A DNA stretch of 64,000 nucleotides from NCBI GenBank assembly GCA_026686845.1, contig JAIVEN010000013.1:18434001-18498000 (forward strand), given 5' to 3'. The translations under genes were made by a program, and so were the position numbers. Within the stretch, counting starts at the first letter, position 1. Each line of letters opens with the position of its first letter. The DNA is from Adenanthera pavonina. Taxonomy: Eukaryota > Streptophyta > Magnoliopsida > Fabales > Fabaceae. This document shows, piece by piece, positions 23,244 through 34,720 of this stretch. The notes under the pieces are model-generated. The model was given only the letters and a program-made list of their open reading frames with translations. It was not told the origin of the DNA and did not search any database.

Positions 23244-24617
23244 AACAACGCTATCCCATCAGAATGCACTTGGGGAAGCCAATGTCATGTGCCCAAACAT
23301 TGTATCACAACATATGAACCTCCCACCCTATGATACACAACCAAGACAATCACCAAGCAACAAAAGCATTCCAAGGAGTTCTTAAACCACTCAAATGGCA
23401 ATGCACACATACTAATTTAGCCACAATGAACATGTCAAACATAACATGTCACTAACTTAATCATCATGCCTCAACCCATACAAGACAGGCATAGGAAATG
23501 AGAAATCCAAGAGACAACACATAGAAATTGATTTAGTAATAGGGACATATCCAACCATATCATAGCACCCACAAGATTAATGAGTTACAAAGTAGTCCAA
23601 GTTATGCATAAGGGCGCTAAAACCGAAAGAAAAAACAAAATACATAGAAGCACAAGTCACATGGCATCAAAAAGATATTCCCACACTTGGTACAATACTA
23701 AAGAAGCACAACATGTGTTCTCAAGTAAATAAATACTCAACACACTAAGGACTCAAATGTCCCACAAGTCACTAGGTAGGACTAGTCCTCCTTATCTTTC
23801 TCCCTACTAGAGCTAGAGTCCTCTCTTGAAAATGTTAACCACAAGAGGGAGTGATACAATTGACCTTGTAACCAAGGAGCAACCATATCAAGTATAAGAG
23901 TTCAAATATAGGTTTATAAGCACAAGATATACAATGCAAGATGCAATGCACTTGACATGCAATGTAATCCACAAAGATCATGCCTAGAACCATGTGCTAG
24001 TTATCATCAAAACTCCATAAAGACATTTCTATCTACTAAAGCCTCTTACACCTACAAGGCTCCAATTCTTCATAGAACCAAAAAACCACTTACTGATGAA
24101 TTTGTCACTTTCTAATAGCTTTTTGGAGCGGATAAATTTCAATGAGCAAGCACACACCCTATACAACCATCAAACACATGAATCAAGAGGCCACAAAGCC
24201 TCTGATTGACCACAACTTGGGATTCAAAGCTTCTACCCGCAAAACCAAGCAACCGACACCATATGAATTCTTGTTTAAACCCAAATCAAATTCCTATGAC
24301 AACCATTATCCAAAAAAAATTTGTACATTAAGCAACCTCTCAAGGTAGAGGCTATAGATACTTCATAACATTACATGAAAGCATTCTAATGCAAAAAATT
24401 TGGCTAAAACCCAAGAAATCTGAAACCCACGCATGACCCAGAAATCCACCATGATACTTGAGAAAAGAGAGGAGAAAGATGAAAAAACCTTACTACCTTG
24501 AAGATTTAAGCCTCCAAAAGCACCAAAATCACGCCTTCATGTCCAGAAGAAGAAACCCTAGTAATGTTCCGTTGAATCCCCTATGAAGTTACTATTTTGG
24601 TGAGTTTGAAAAACTCC

Positions 24618-24625
24618 TTTTTATA
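24618..24625 (-). promoter_or_regulatory. Candidate TATA box on the minus strand
   Basis: TATAAAAA on the minus strand upstream of a leader-like stretch. This is the main support for reading the surrounding sequence as a minus-strand LTR. Confidence 0.3.
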
Positions 24626-25134
24626 ACATTTTTGGGGCCTAGTGCCATGGCTAGCAATTGCCTAGCCATAGTTAGGTTACTCTTTTTCTACTATTTTCTT
24701 GAATTTTATAAATTCATAACTAATTCTAAAAAAATCTAATTTAAGTATTATTTGCCATGTTTTAAAGCTTAGAGAGTCTTTTATAAGATAAAAATATAAA
24801 TAGGAGCATCAGCTACTAAAGTTACTCCCAGAAATCCCAAGTTTCATGACCTCTAAAAAAAATTAGCCACTAATAGCTTTAACTTTATAGCATATGTTAA
24901 CAGTACTATACTTTTACTAATTAATGACTAATATATCACTATGAAAGAACGAATATGTAAGCCTAATTCAAAGTGAATGTCATCGTTATTGACAGGTGAA
25001 ATTGAAAGAAATTGGATATAGGAATGACTTACTTGTTGATAATCACTATCCAATCTTCAGAAGAAGATTCCATACGATGGATTGAGTCACCACCTTGGAA
25101 TTGTAAACAAACTCCATAGTAGATGCACAGAGAG

Positions 25135-25965
25135 AGAGAGAGAGAAATTTTTGTATGATTCCAAGGGAATGAGTCAAAATATGATTTGTCTAGTTAGATG
25201 ACATGTTAAGTTTTAAGCCAAGATAGATTATATGTAATTTGGCTAAGTATGGCAAAAGTTGTGGCTCAACGAAATGAAGGGTCAAAAGCTAGAAAATTGT
25301 TTATTTCTATAAACACAGTCTATTTCGGAAAGGCTCAATGAAATCCTGTAATGCTTTATAGATTTAGATGTTTATATGGATATGTAGAGAATTGTTTTAT
25401 AAATAATATGGCACTAGTTTTAAGCAATTGGAGCTATATAATGAGAGTTATACATGTTTTCCCAAAATTGATCTATTGAAGATTATATTTGATCCTTAAC
25501 AGTTTATATTAGCATTTTGTCCAATACATATGAAATAAATGTACAATATTTATATGTTTAGATAATGGACATGCAGAGCTTTTAATAACATAAAGAATGT
25601 ATGAATTGGCTTCATATATTAAGAGAAATGAGTGTTCAAAGTTATAGCTCAGAAACTGGAAGCTATAAATGAACGGTGCAATTAGATGAATAAACTGTAC
25701 AAATTGGTACATCCAAATTTCAGTTTCATATTTTCCTATGAACTTCAAAATGTGAATAATTTTTATAGATTTGAATCACTATGAAATAATTTTTTTGCAT
25801 TTAGTCATGATTTTTCAAAATTTACAGTGCAGTTAAAGAAATAGTGCACAGAAAACAATTTTTACTATTTTGAACTTTTCATTGGTTCAAGATCTCAGGA
25901 ACCTTTTTACTGCATCTAAGTAAGACAATATTCATGGGAAAAGTGTTAGAAAATGGGATATGACA
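25135..25965 (+). mobile_element. Ty3/gypsy-type LTR, 3' fragment
   Basis: From a GAGAGA run near 25128 to the tail AAAATGGGATATGACA. It matches by eye the last 800 bp of the LTR at 4201-7498 (for example the segment reading AATTTGGCTAAGTAT, also at 6750). The 5' two-thirds are missing. Confidence 0.55.
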
Positions 25966-26474
25966 ACTATGGCCAAGTTTAGTAACTCTAGTTAGGTCTA
26001 CTTAAGTGCTCTAAATAGTGATTAGGTGATTAAATCTAAGATCATTAGGGAAAATTAAAATTAAATTCAAGTGAGACTTTTACTAGGGATAAAATGGTCT
26101 AGTGGAAAAACTACAATCAGTGGATGAAAATGGTCACAATATGAATGAAAAACTAATGATATAGAATAATGTATGAACATTAAATCGATGATGGAATGGA
26201 AACTTCTCGAGAAAATCTCACTCAAAATCACATAAAAAACACTAATTAAGTGCAAAATCAACTAAACTTAGAGGAAAATGCTTATATGAAGAAGTAAGCA
26301 TCAAATCCATGGAACATAATCAATTACACAAAATAAGCATAAAACTAAGGATTTAACACATTTTTCCATGAAGTACTAAAAACCGGCTATAAGATGAAAA
26401 TACTCTAAACCCTCTAAATAGCCAAAATAATATGATAAAAATGCTTAGGGGATAGAAATATAATAAAATATCAT
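25966..26474. other. Unassigned sequence upstream of the gypsy RT relic
   Basis: AT-rich, with no recognisable gag, protease or RT N-terminal motifs. If the gypsy element once extended here, its upstream coding sequence has been deleted or has decayed beyond recognition. Confidence 0.4.
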
Positions 26475-26772
26475 CATATCAATGACATATTGAATGAGTT
26501 GCATGGTGCTTGTATCTTTTCTAAAATAAATCTTAGAAGCGATTATTATCAGATAAGCATGAAAGAGGGGGGACAAGTGGAAAACTGCATTTAAAACTAG
26601 GTTTGGATTGTATGAGTTGTTGGTCTTGCCCTTTGGCTTGACTAATACCCTTAGTACATTTATGAGTCTTATGAATTATGTGTTTTGCCCCTTTATTGGA
26701 AAATTTCTTATGGTTTACTTTGATAACATTTTAATGCTTTCTAAGAATCTTGATAAGCATCATGATCATTTG
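26475..26772 (+). pseudogene. Ty3/gypsy reverse transcriptase, first half (broken)
   Basis: Translated pieces show the gypsy RT fingers/palm: NDILNELHGACIFSKIN, then after a 1-nt frameshift in a G-run near 26568, FGLYELLVLPFGLTN and VYFDNILMLSKNLDK. The polymerase box normally reading F/Y-x-DD is FDN here, so one catalytic aspartate is lost (a G-to-A change would do this). The frame stops at an L codon ending exactly at 26772, where an LTR is inserted. The rest of the domain resumes in the same frame at 34156. The element type (gypsy, Tat/Athila side) is inferred from motif spacing. It cannot be active. Confidence 0.85.
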
Positions 26773-28564
26773 TGTAATATCCCTAAATTTACTGGATATA
26801 ATATAATATAAAAGGAAATAGCAAATGATATCATAAAATGCATAATGAGTTTGAGAGAACAGAGAGACACATATAAATGTGGAAAAAGGACAAAAAGTCA
26901 TTTCTCAAGGTCAAAACAAAAAATGAGAATATTATATTTTTGTCCCTGGATAGACAAATTCTATGCAATGTAGTCCCTAAAAAGGAAGAATTTCATGTAT
27001 TATAGTCCTTAGGAGAAATTACAAAAAAGGACCTGAAAGAATTAAAAATTATAATTTAACCCCTACGTCAAGGGTATTTTTATAATTATAAAAATTTTTG
27101 TCAAAACAAAGCTCACAACTAACTAAGTTAATATGAATTTATAGTTAGTGTTGAATGTAATATCCTTATTTTATAGGTTGTTATAAAATGAATGAAAGAA
27201 GATAAATGAAGCGAGACAAAAAGGTTATATATTTGGCTTTAGAAGGAGTTAATTTCTCTTTAATTTTCAAAAGAAGTTATATGTGGTCCCTAATTAGAAT
27301 TAATTTTTCATAAGATACTTAGCAAAAATTAATTCCAGAATTTATCCCCAAAGGTATACAATATACCACTTGAATGAAAGTCTGTCTCAAGCTGAGCGTA
27401 ACAGTATAAGTGTTGTGTAGTCGAAAGGTCTAGGTTAAGAGGTAGACTAATTTAAAAATTAATGTAAATAATGAAAAAGAAATAATAAAAAGTTAGTCTT
27501 TGAGTAAAATTATAAGAAAGTGTCTGGAAAATGGATAATTATGTTTTTGACTCAGTTTAAGGGAAAAACGATCATTTTCCATATTAGAAGTACAATTTGA
27601 ATATTGCAGTTAAGCGCTAAGAAAAAAATGTTGATATTGTAAAATGCATAAGGAACTGAAATAATAGAGAGACATCGTTAAGAGTGAAAAAGAACAAAGT
27701 CAGTTTTTCTAGTTAAACAGAAAAAATAAGAAAATAAGAAAATTATATTTTTACCACAAGAAATAAAATATTTTTCCAAGTTGGTCCTTTAAGCAAGAAA
27801 AGTCATGCGGGAACAAAGTATTAGCCTTGGGAAAAATTACAGTTAATGATCTAAAGATTTCAAAAATTTTAAATTTTCCCCAGGTCAAGGGTATTTTTGG
27901 AAATATGAAAAATTATAATCAAAATAAAGCTCTTGATGAGCTTAGTCCAATGGAATATAGTAAGAAATTTATTAAGATCAAAATAATATTTATTGGGTAA
28001 TTATGGTTTAATATTAATATTTTACCTGATAAATGTTATTTTAGACTACAAAAAAAGGTAGTACCAATTCAAAAATAGTGATTAAAACTTGCTAAAATAT
28101 ATTTTGGGTCAAGATAATAATTTTAGTCAAAAATTTATTTTTTCGATAATCCTGTACTAATATAATAACAATTTTAGCAAAAAAAAGTAATTAGTACGGG
28201 TAAATTTAATCGATAAAGGGTATATTGGTACATAAAAATTATTAAAGCAATTTTTGGACAAAAATAAAGTGAGACACATCTGTAATACTAACTAGAACAC
28301 CATGGGGATTTTGTTAAAGAAATTAACCATGATTTACCCTTTATTTGATATCTTTTCTTAAAAAGCATGGTTAAGACATTTGGCCTTCATTTTCCTGCCC
28401 AAAACATGTTTGGAAACAGAGCTTGAGGAGAGGAAAACCACAAAGAAGCAAGGAGGAAAAGGAGAAGACAAAGTGCAAGGTTGGTACTCAAACTTCCAAG
28501 ATAACATTCTATGGCCATTCTCTTGTGTTTCCAAGTGTTTCGAAGGCTTTTCATGGGCTATTTT

Positions 28565-30220
28565 TGTTAGTTAGGCTGACTTCCCAAGAGGGAGGGTGAA
28601 TTGGGAAGATTAAAAATTTTCTACACAAAGTGAAACAGGTGAAGAAAGTAAGGTATAATTAAAGCAACGTAAAAGCAGAGCAAACTGAAAAAGTAATGAT
28701 AAGGAGAAGAACACTCAGAAATTTATCCTGGTTCGGTCTATCCACTTGACCTACGTCCAGTCCCCAAGACTCCTCTTGAGATTTTTCACTATACTGCAAG
28801 AATTCAACGGGCTTCTTGCAAATGCCACAGTACACAGCTTGTGCTTTGTTTTCTAGAGCTTTCACAATCTCTCTAAGCACTTCCACAATGTGCTTTCCAA
28901 TCCCCTTGTGATTTCCCCTCACAAGTAAATCTATCTTCCAGATAAAGATTAGATTGTTTACAAAGATATAACTCTCTTGAATAGAGTAAATATGAAGATT
29001 AAAGTACAGATATTGAAGTTGAGAGGGTAAAAGTTTTTGAGAAGAAGATTTGGCAGAGTTTCAGTATATACAAGTTTGATTCGTTACCCACAACTTCAAA
29101 TGATGTTATATTTATAGATTTAGGTCTCATATGTTCGTTAGAGACAAAATCTATCCTTTGGAGAAGCTATTCAATAGTTACTCTGAAAAACTATCCGTTA
29201 ACCAACCGCATTTAATGCTTCTGACATACTAAAATTTGAATTTTAGTTAGTTAACAGATGAATTTCAAAGGAACCGAAGGTTAAAGCTTCTAACATTGAA
29301 ACACTGAAGTTCGTCTGTTCATGAAGTGAAATTCAAATTTTGAAACTTAGAAAATGTTTCCATGTTGTGACATATGAATTTTCAAGAAGAAAGTTTTTTT
29401 GTTAAGTGTGAACAGTGTTTTCAATTTTCTACAGTACCCTCGAAATTTGAATTTTGGAACCCTGAAGTTCGTCTGTCCGTAGTACGTTCAAGAGACACAG
29501 TAGTTCACTTTCTTCGAAATTCGAATCTTGAAGGAGTGAAGTTTGTCTGTCAGAGAGTCATCTCTTCAGACTTACTTCAACATTCGAAGTTTCAAAACTT
29601 TGTTATTCGTATGTCAGCATTTCATTTTGACAGACTCACGGCCTAAGCTTCTGAAATTCGAATTTTAATGTTCAAAGTTCGTCTGTCAGAGAGCAATTTT
29701 GAAGCTCAAGATAATCTTGATTTCAGATGAACTTTAACATTATTTCAAACGAATTTCTTTGGTTTTCACAAATTGCATTTTGTCTGAAATTCAAATTTTG
29801 AAGACTTAAAGTTCGTCTGTCTCTAAGAAGCTTCTTTCTGGCTCATATGAAAATTCGAATTTTGGTAAATCAAAATTCGTCTGTCAGAGAAGAATCTCTT
29901 CAGACTTATTCAGTTTCAGCTTGAAATTCGAATTTCCAAAGGCAAAGTTCGAATTTCCAACATGACAGTTCAATATAAACTTTTCAAACTTCGTCTATTG
30001 GTGGATATTTTTCAAATATTTCATAATCCAACATAAAATCAAGGTTTTAAAACGTTTTTCCACCAAATCAAAATCTTTTACCCATGTCAAAAGATCCTAC
30101 AACTATCCTAGCAATGATTACTCAGATTTTCTTCACTTGAGACACTTTGAGCTCCTTTGATATCTTCAATCCAAACTCTTCAATGTTGGTTTGGAATCAT
30201 CAAAACTTCTTGATTCAACA
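28565..30220 (-). mobile_element. Sirevirus-like Copia solo LTR (1.66 kb)
   Basis: Minus strand: starts TGTTGAATCAAG (30220) and ends CTAACTAACA (28565). Perfect TSD ATTTT (28560-28564, 30221-30225). TTCGTCTGT motifs at 29310, 29468, 29542 (one-off), 29678, 29812 and 29876 give spacings of 158, 74, 136, 134 and 64 bp. The last three equal spacings in the LTR at 14197. TATA box at 29109-29116. It is the innermost layer of a four-deep nest. Confidence 0.93.
29109..29116 (-). promoter_or_regulatory. Sirevirus LTR TATA box
   Basis: TATAAATA on the minus strand (plus strand TATTTATA), at the same place as in the other LTRs. Confidence 0.6.
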
Positions 30221-33200
30221 ATTTTCTCTCTATTTCTCACTAAAATTTTTGACCTTGGGAGAGAGTAGAGAGAGAAATTTGAGCAATGAAGAAACCAATC
30301 TATGAAAAATGAAGCATAGGTCACAAGATACAAGATTTGACATTGGTTTCAAAATTTGATGAGTTATTATTTTTCTATAATTTATGAAAATTTTCTGCCT
30401 ATTTAGGGTTTAGTATAGGAAAGAAATTTCAAGTTTTTGACCCAAAAAATGGATTCCTTAAGTCCAAAATAGGTACGAATTGGTGTGTTCTACAAGAATT
30501 TTGTTAAGAATCACAATGAAATTTTAAGCTAAGTTTGCCACTTTGTGAAGGGGATTGTGTAATTATTGGCTAATGGCCTTATTTTATGATGCTATAGGGC
30601 TTCAAGAAGTGTTAGAGGATCAAAGAAAGTGTGTTCAAAGTTTGGTGAACATTTGAAAGCTACAAGGTAGTTATTTTTCCTATTATGCCTAATATTGTCA
30701 TACTTTATTTTTGTGAAGCTATGATTATGCCATGTTTTTGTTTAAATGATTTATGTTGAGAATGCATTGTTGGCTTTGTGTTTGAAGGGTTTTTGACTCT
30801 AGGATGTCCATGCCAAAATTTTTATGAAATTGTATGGCATAATATGATTTCGTGATTTCCATTGATGATTTTATGAAATATTATGATAGTGTGAGTTCAT
30901 GATGGAATATAACTATTAAGATTCTTTGAATCTCACCCTCCCTAAATGACTAACTTGTTAGGGTCAAGCCATGCCAATGGTCCAAGAGGAGCTAAAGGAA
31001 AGGAGCAAGGAAGTGATGATTAGTTTGATTTTTCAAGTTATAATGTCATGATATTAGATTATGTACCAATTAATATATGAGGTGTAGATTCTACAATTAT
31101 GCATGTTTATGTTTCCTTAAGCTCTCCTATCATGTAATGTGTGAAATTGGAGCAATAAATGTCAATGAATTATGTTTATGAAGCTTATTGTATGAGATAT
31201 GGCATGATTATACTCAAGATTGACTAGTAGCAACTTGAATGGAGATGCTCTATTTGAAACAGGTCCATTAGTACTGTTAATTTATATATACTGAAAGTAG
31301 ATAGAATAAGCTTTTCAAAGAGCTAAACATCACCTAATTTGCCTTGTTACACAGTTTATAATGAATTTTCAAAATTACAGTTCAGAATAGGGCAAGGCTA
31401 GAAAACTGGAAGTTTTAATCATAGATAATGGGAATTCCAAAAGGCATTATAAAATTGTATAGAGCTCCAAAAATTAAGTGGTTTATACGCATAGAAAGAT
31501 CTATGACTTAACTTAGGTTAAAAATGCCACTAGTTTGGAAGTAATTGGAGCTTTATATTAAAAGATATGTAGGTTTCCCTAAAACTGGTCCAGTTAGAGT
31601 TGAGTTCTGACCTTTAGAGATTTGAGTTAATGTTATGCCTTGTACAAGTAAAATAAATGTACAAAAAAATATGTCTAAAAAGTAGACATATAGGGCTTTC
31701 AAATGACATAAAGTATGTATAATTTGGCTCAGGTTAGAAGGAGGTATGAATTTTTAAAGTTAAGGCCAAAATCCTAGAAAGATATAAAGTGACCAAATGT
31801 ATAGTAAATTTTAAGGAATAAATGGTACGAACTAGCCCAGTGAATGTCCTAATTCATATTTTTTTCATGTAGAGAATCTTTCTAGCTATTTTAGAGACTA
31901 AATCACTTTGAGATGATTTTTCTAGAATTAATTATGAATTTTCAAAGTTCACTAGGAAAAATGAAAAATGCCTAATGAATAGTACCAAAATTTATGAAAA
32001 TTCTGATTTTCATTTCCAAGTGATTCAAACTTTTAATCAAGTATAATTGGACTCTAACAAGGTCTAATACATGAGAAATAAAGCGAAAAATAAGGTATGA
32101 CATTGAAAGTCGAAAAGTAATTATTATATCCAAAAAGGAATTATGGGCCCCACAAAATGCAGTAAGGGGATAGGAACAGTGTATGGACCCTACACAAATG
32201 TATTTTGGAAGAATAAAATGAGTTTAATTCAAAATAAAATTTAGAATAATCTTGTACTAATTAAGTGACAATTATAACAAAAATAATTAATTGATACGGG
32301 TAAAATTTATCAGTAAAGGATAGTTTGGACTGTTAAAAATTATAGAGTATTTTTGGACAAGAAAACCCCTTGAGTGGCATGACAGCAACTGCATGGACAC
32401 TGTTGGAATTATTTATTTGATTTAAGTGAATTATTTTATTAAAGTTAACCAAGTTAGTCAATTAACCTAAGGTCACTATTCATCCCTTTGATCTCTCTCC
32501 TTAAGACCTTGAGTTAAGTGAGTGAGACCACTTCATCCTCTTCATTTAGGCATATGACCCAGCAACAAGAAAGGAGAGAGAGAGAGCTCAAATTTTTGAA
32601 GAGAAAAGAGAGAGCTAGGAGCAAAGGATTAAGAGCAAGTGCAAGGTAACTATTCTAGCTATCTTAAGCTTGTGTTTGCAAGTAGTTAAATGTTGTTTCA
32701 TGGAGTCCTTTCTTTCCTCTTTCTCCCTAATAATTTCAACAATGACTTGTAGAGAGAGAGAAAGAGAGAGTGAGAGTTGAGGTTTTGTCAAATAACTTTA
32801 GAGAAAAGCTTAGACAAGTGATGTAAAGCATTAATCCATGAATGGTTTGAGGAAAATCAAAGCAAATCTTTTTCTTCCATTTCCAAGCTAATTTCAGCCA
32901 GACTAAAGTTTATGATGGAGATGGAATTTCATAATTTTGACCCCTAAAAAATGGATTCCTTAGGGTCCAAATAGTTAAAAACAAGTATTGGGTTTGAGAA
33001 AAATCAAAAGGATTGCAAAATGGAATTTTAAGGGTGTTGTGCACACTTTCGAAATGAGGTCATTGAAATAGTGGCGCATGACCTTGTATTGTGTTGTATT
33101 AGGTTTAAGAAAGTTGTGAAAAAGCAAGGAAAGAGTGTACAAAGTGTGAAAAGCAAGGGAAATCCATAAGGTAGCAATTTACCAAGTTATGCATTATATT

Positions 33201-33441
33201 GTCATGCTTGATTTCTATGAGTTTGTTGCTTTGCCATATATTTGTTTCGATGCTTGGTGATGATTTTTGTGATGTTTGTTGAGTTGAATGAGGGGTTTTG
33301 TGACCCTGGGATGTCCATTTTACTAAACAAAATTCTACCAAAATTTTCATGAAATATTATAGCATTATATACTTTAATGAGTTTCATTGATGGTTTTATG
33401 AACAATTTTGATTATATGATTGTATAATTGGGCAATACTAT

Positions 33442-33460
33442 TGAGATTCTTTGAATCTCA
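33442..33460 (+). promoter_or_regulatory. Conserved LTR hairpin, perfect 8-bp stem
   Basis: TGAGATTC-TTT-GAATCTCA. It is the most regular copy of the hairpin found in the gypsy-type LTRs of this window. Here the usual C-rich tract after it is weaker. Confidence 0.5.
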
Positions 33461-34155
33461 CTTTTCTAAATGCTAACATGTTTAGGGTCAAATCATGGCA
33501 AGGCTACCCAAGAGGACAAAGGCAAGGAGAGAAAGATTGATGATTAAGTTATTATTGCTCCAAATGTTCCTTTATTATGAGCTATTGTGTAAAATTATAT
33601 GAGATGCCTTAAATCTTATCTTCATGAAAACATGTTCCTTTAGGTCTTATGTAGTGTAAAGTATGATAAAAGGACAAGATATGGTCATGCAAATAAGTTA
33701 TGACCTTTAATTTACAATGTTATGAGATGTAAATGGTCAATTAGACCTTCAGTTAGGAAATCCTATTCTAATTGGATGTTTTTTTTTAAATATATGAGTA
33801 TTATATGTGAATGGAAACTAGATAGAAAGAGCTTTAAGATGGTATAAAGAGCATCCAATTTGGATCTCTATGCAATTTATATGATTTTTTTTAATTTAGT
33901 GCTAGAAAACTAAAATTTCATAAAATGACCAAATGAATACTAATTATTTTTTAAATTTACTATACTAGTTGGCCCAATCAATGCTCTATTTCATATTTTT
34001 TCTATATAGACAATTTTGTAATTATTTTTAGAGACTTGAATCACTTGTATACGATTTTTGTAGAATTAGTTATGAATTTTCAAAGTTTAGTTAATAAAAT
34101 GGAAAATTATCATATAAACAGTATCATGACTTTGAAAAATTCTTTTTTCAAATTG

Positions 34156-34720
34156 CATGTTGTTTTTGATATTTTGTGTGAAAATAGACTCTTTGTCAAT
34201 TTTGAAAAGTGTATTTTCTTGTTGGATTCTATTGTTTTCCTTGGCTTTGTTTTAGGTGCTGATGACATTCGCATGGACAAGGAAAAGGTGAAAGCAATTC
34301 ATGAATGGTGTATGCCAAGGAATACAAACAAAGTGAGGAGTTTCCATCAGCTAGCAAGTTTTTTCCAGAGATTTGTTCCAAGCTTCTCGACCATTATTAC
34401 ACCTTTAAACAAGCTGGTACAAAAGAATGTGGTGTTCAAGTAGGGTGAGGCATAGTAGAGGGCATTTCAAACCTCAAAAGATAAGTTAACTAAGGCCCCT
34501 TTACTTATTCTTCATGACTTTTATAAGATCTTTTAGGTTGAGTGTGATGCTTTTAGCATTGAAATTAGTGTTGTATTGATGCAAAAGGCTAGACCGATTG
34601 CATATTTTAGTGAAAAAGTTAGTGGTGCATATTTGAATTACTCTAAATATGATAAGGAATTATTGATGGAGATCTAGGAGGCTTTGAAAATATCTTTAGC
34701 AATCTTAAGGGAGAAGTTAT
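34156..34720 (+). pseudogene. Ty3/gypsy RT second half and RNase H (broken)
   Basis: Continues the RT begun at 26475: HVVFDILCENRLFVNFEKC, the connection segment HQLASFFQRFVPSFS, and an in-frame stop at 34441. RNase H pieces then follow, such as RPIAYFSEKVSG and LNYSKYDKELL, with further stops (for example at 34675). The open frame listed from 34036 starts in LTR sequence; the true element sequence begins at 34156. No integrase follows, so the rest of pol is deleted. The domain order RT then RNase H fits gypsy elements. Non-functional. Confidence 0.82.

Larger units (their letters stand above)
20204..25134 (-). mobile_element. Probable minus-strand gypsy-type LTR, split
   Basis: Two pieces, 20204-20658 and 23249-25134, flank the solo LTR at 20659. 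Read on the minus strand, the larger piece has TATAAAAA (24618-24625), then a leader ending near a GTAGTAAGG donor-like site about 100 bp on, and later a C/T-rich ATCACTCCCTCTTGTGG block. This is the layout of the plus-strand LTRs, but sequence similarity by eye is weak. Ends and TSD were not found. Short frames here (23188-23385, 24142-24348) are not recognisable proteins. Confidence 0.35.
27156..32102 (+). mobile_element. Ty3/gypsy-type solo LTR nested in the previous one
   Basis: Starts TGTAATATCC and ends AAATAAGGTATGACA, with a perfect TSD TTGAA (27151-27155, 32103-32107). It is interrupted by a sirevirus solo LTR at 28565-30220. Net length is about 3.3 kb. Its first 450 bp resemble the 4201-type start, while from about 27600 it resembles the region about 50 bp inside the 17327/26773-type start, so it may be a chimera or hold an undetected junction. 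Leader near 28430-28480, GT site at 28480, hairpin-like AGATTC/GAATCT at 30919-30933. Confidence 0.85.
26773..34150 (+). mobile_element. Ty3/gypsy-type LTR inserted in the RT gene (outer layer)
   Basis: Starts TGTAATATCCC at 26773 and ends TTTTTTCA at 34150. Flanks ATTTG (26768-26772) and AATTG (34151-34155) form a TSD with one mismatch, and removing the insert brings the two RT halves together in frame, which confirms the ends. Its own sequence is 26773-27155 plus 32108-34150, about 2.4 kb. The rest is a nested LTR. It retains a leader (about 32570-32645), AAG/GTAAC at 32643-32649, a perfect hairpin at 33442-33460 and AG/GG at 33484. The usual last 100 bp of the LTR seem shortened. Confidence 0.8.
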
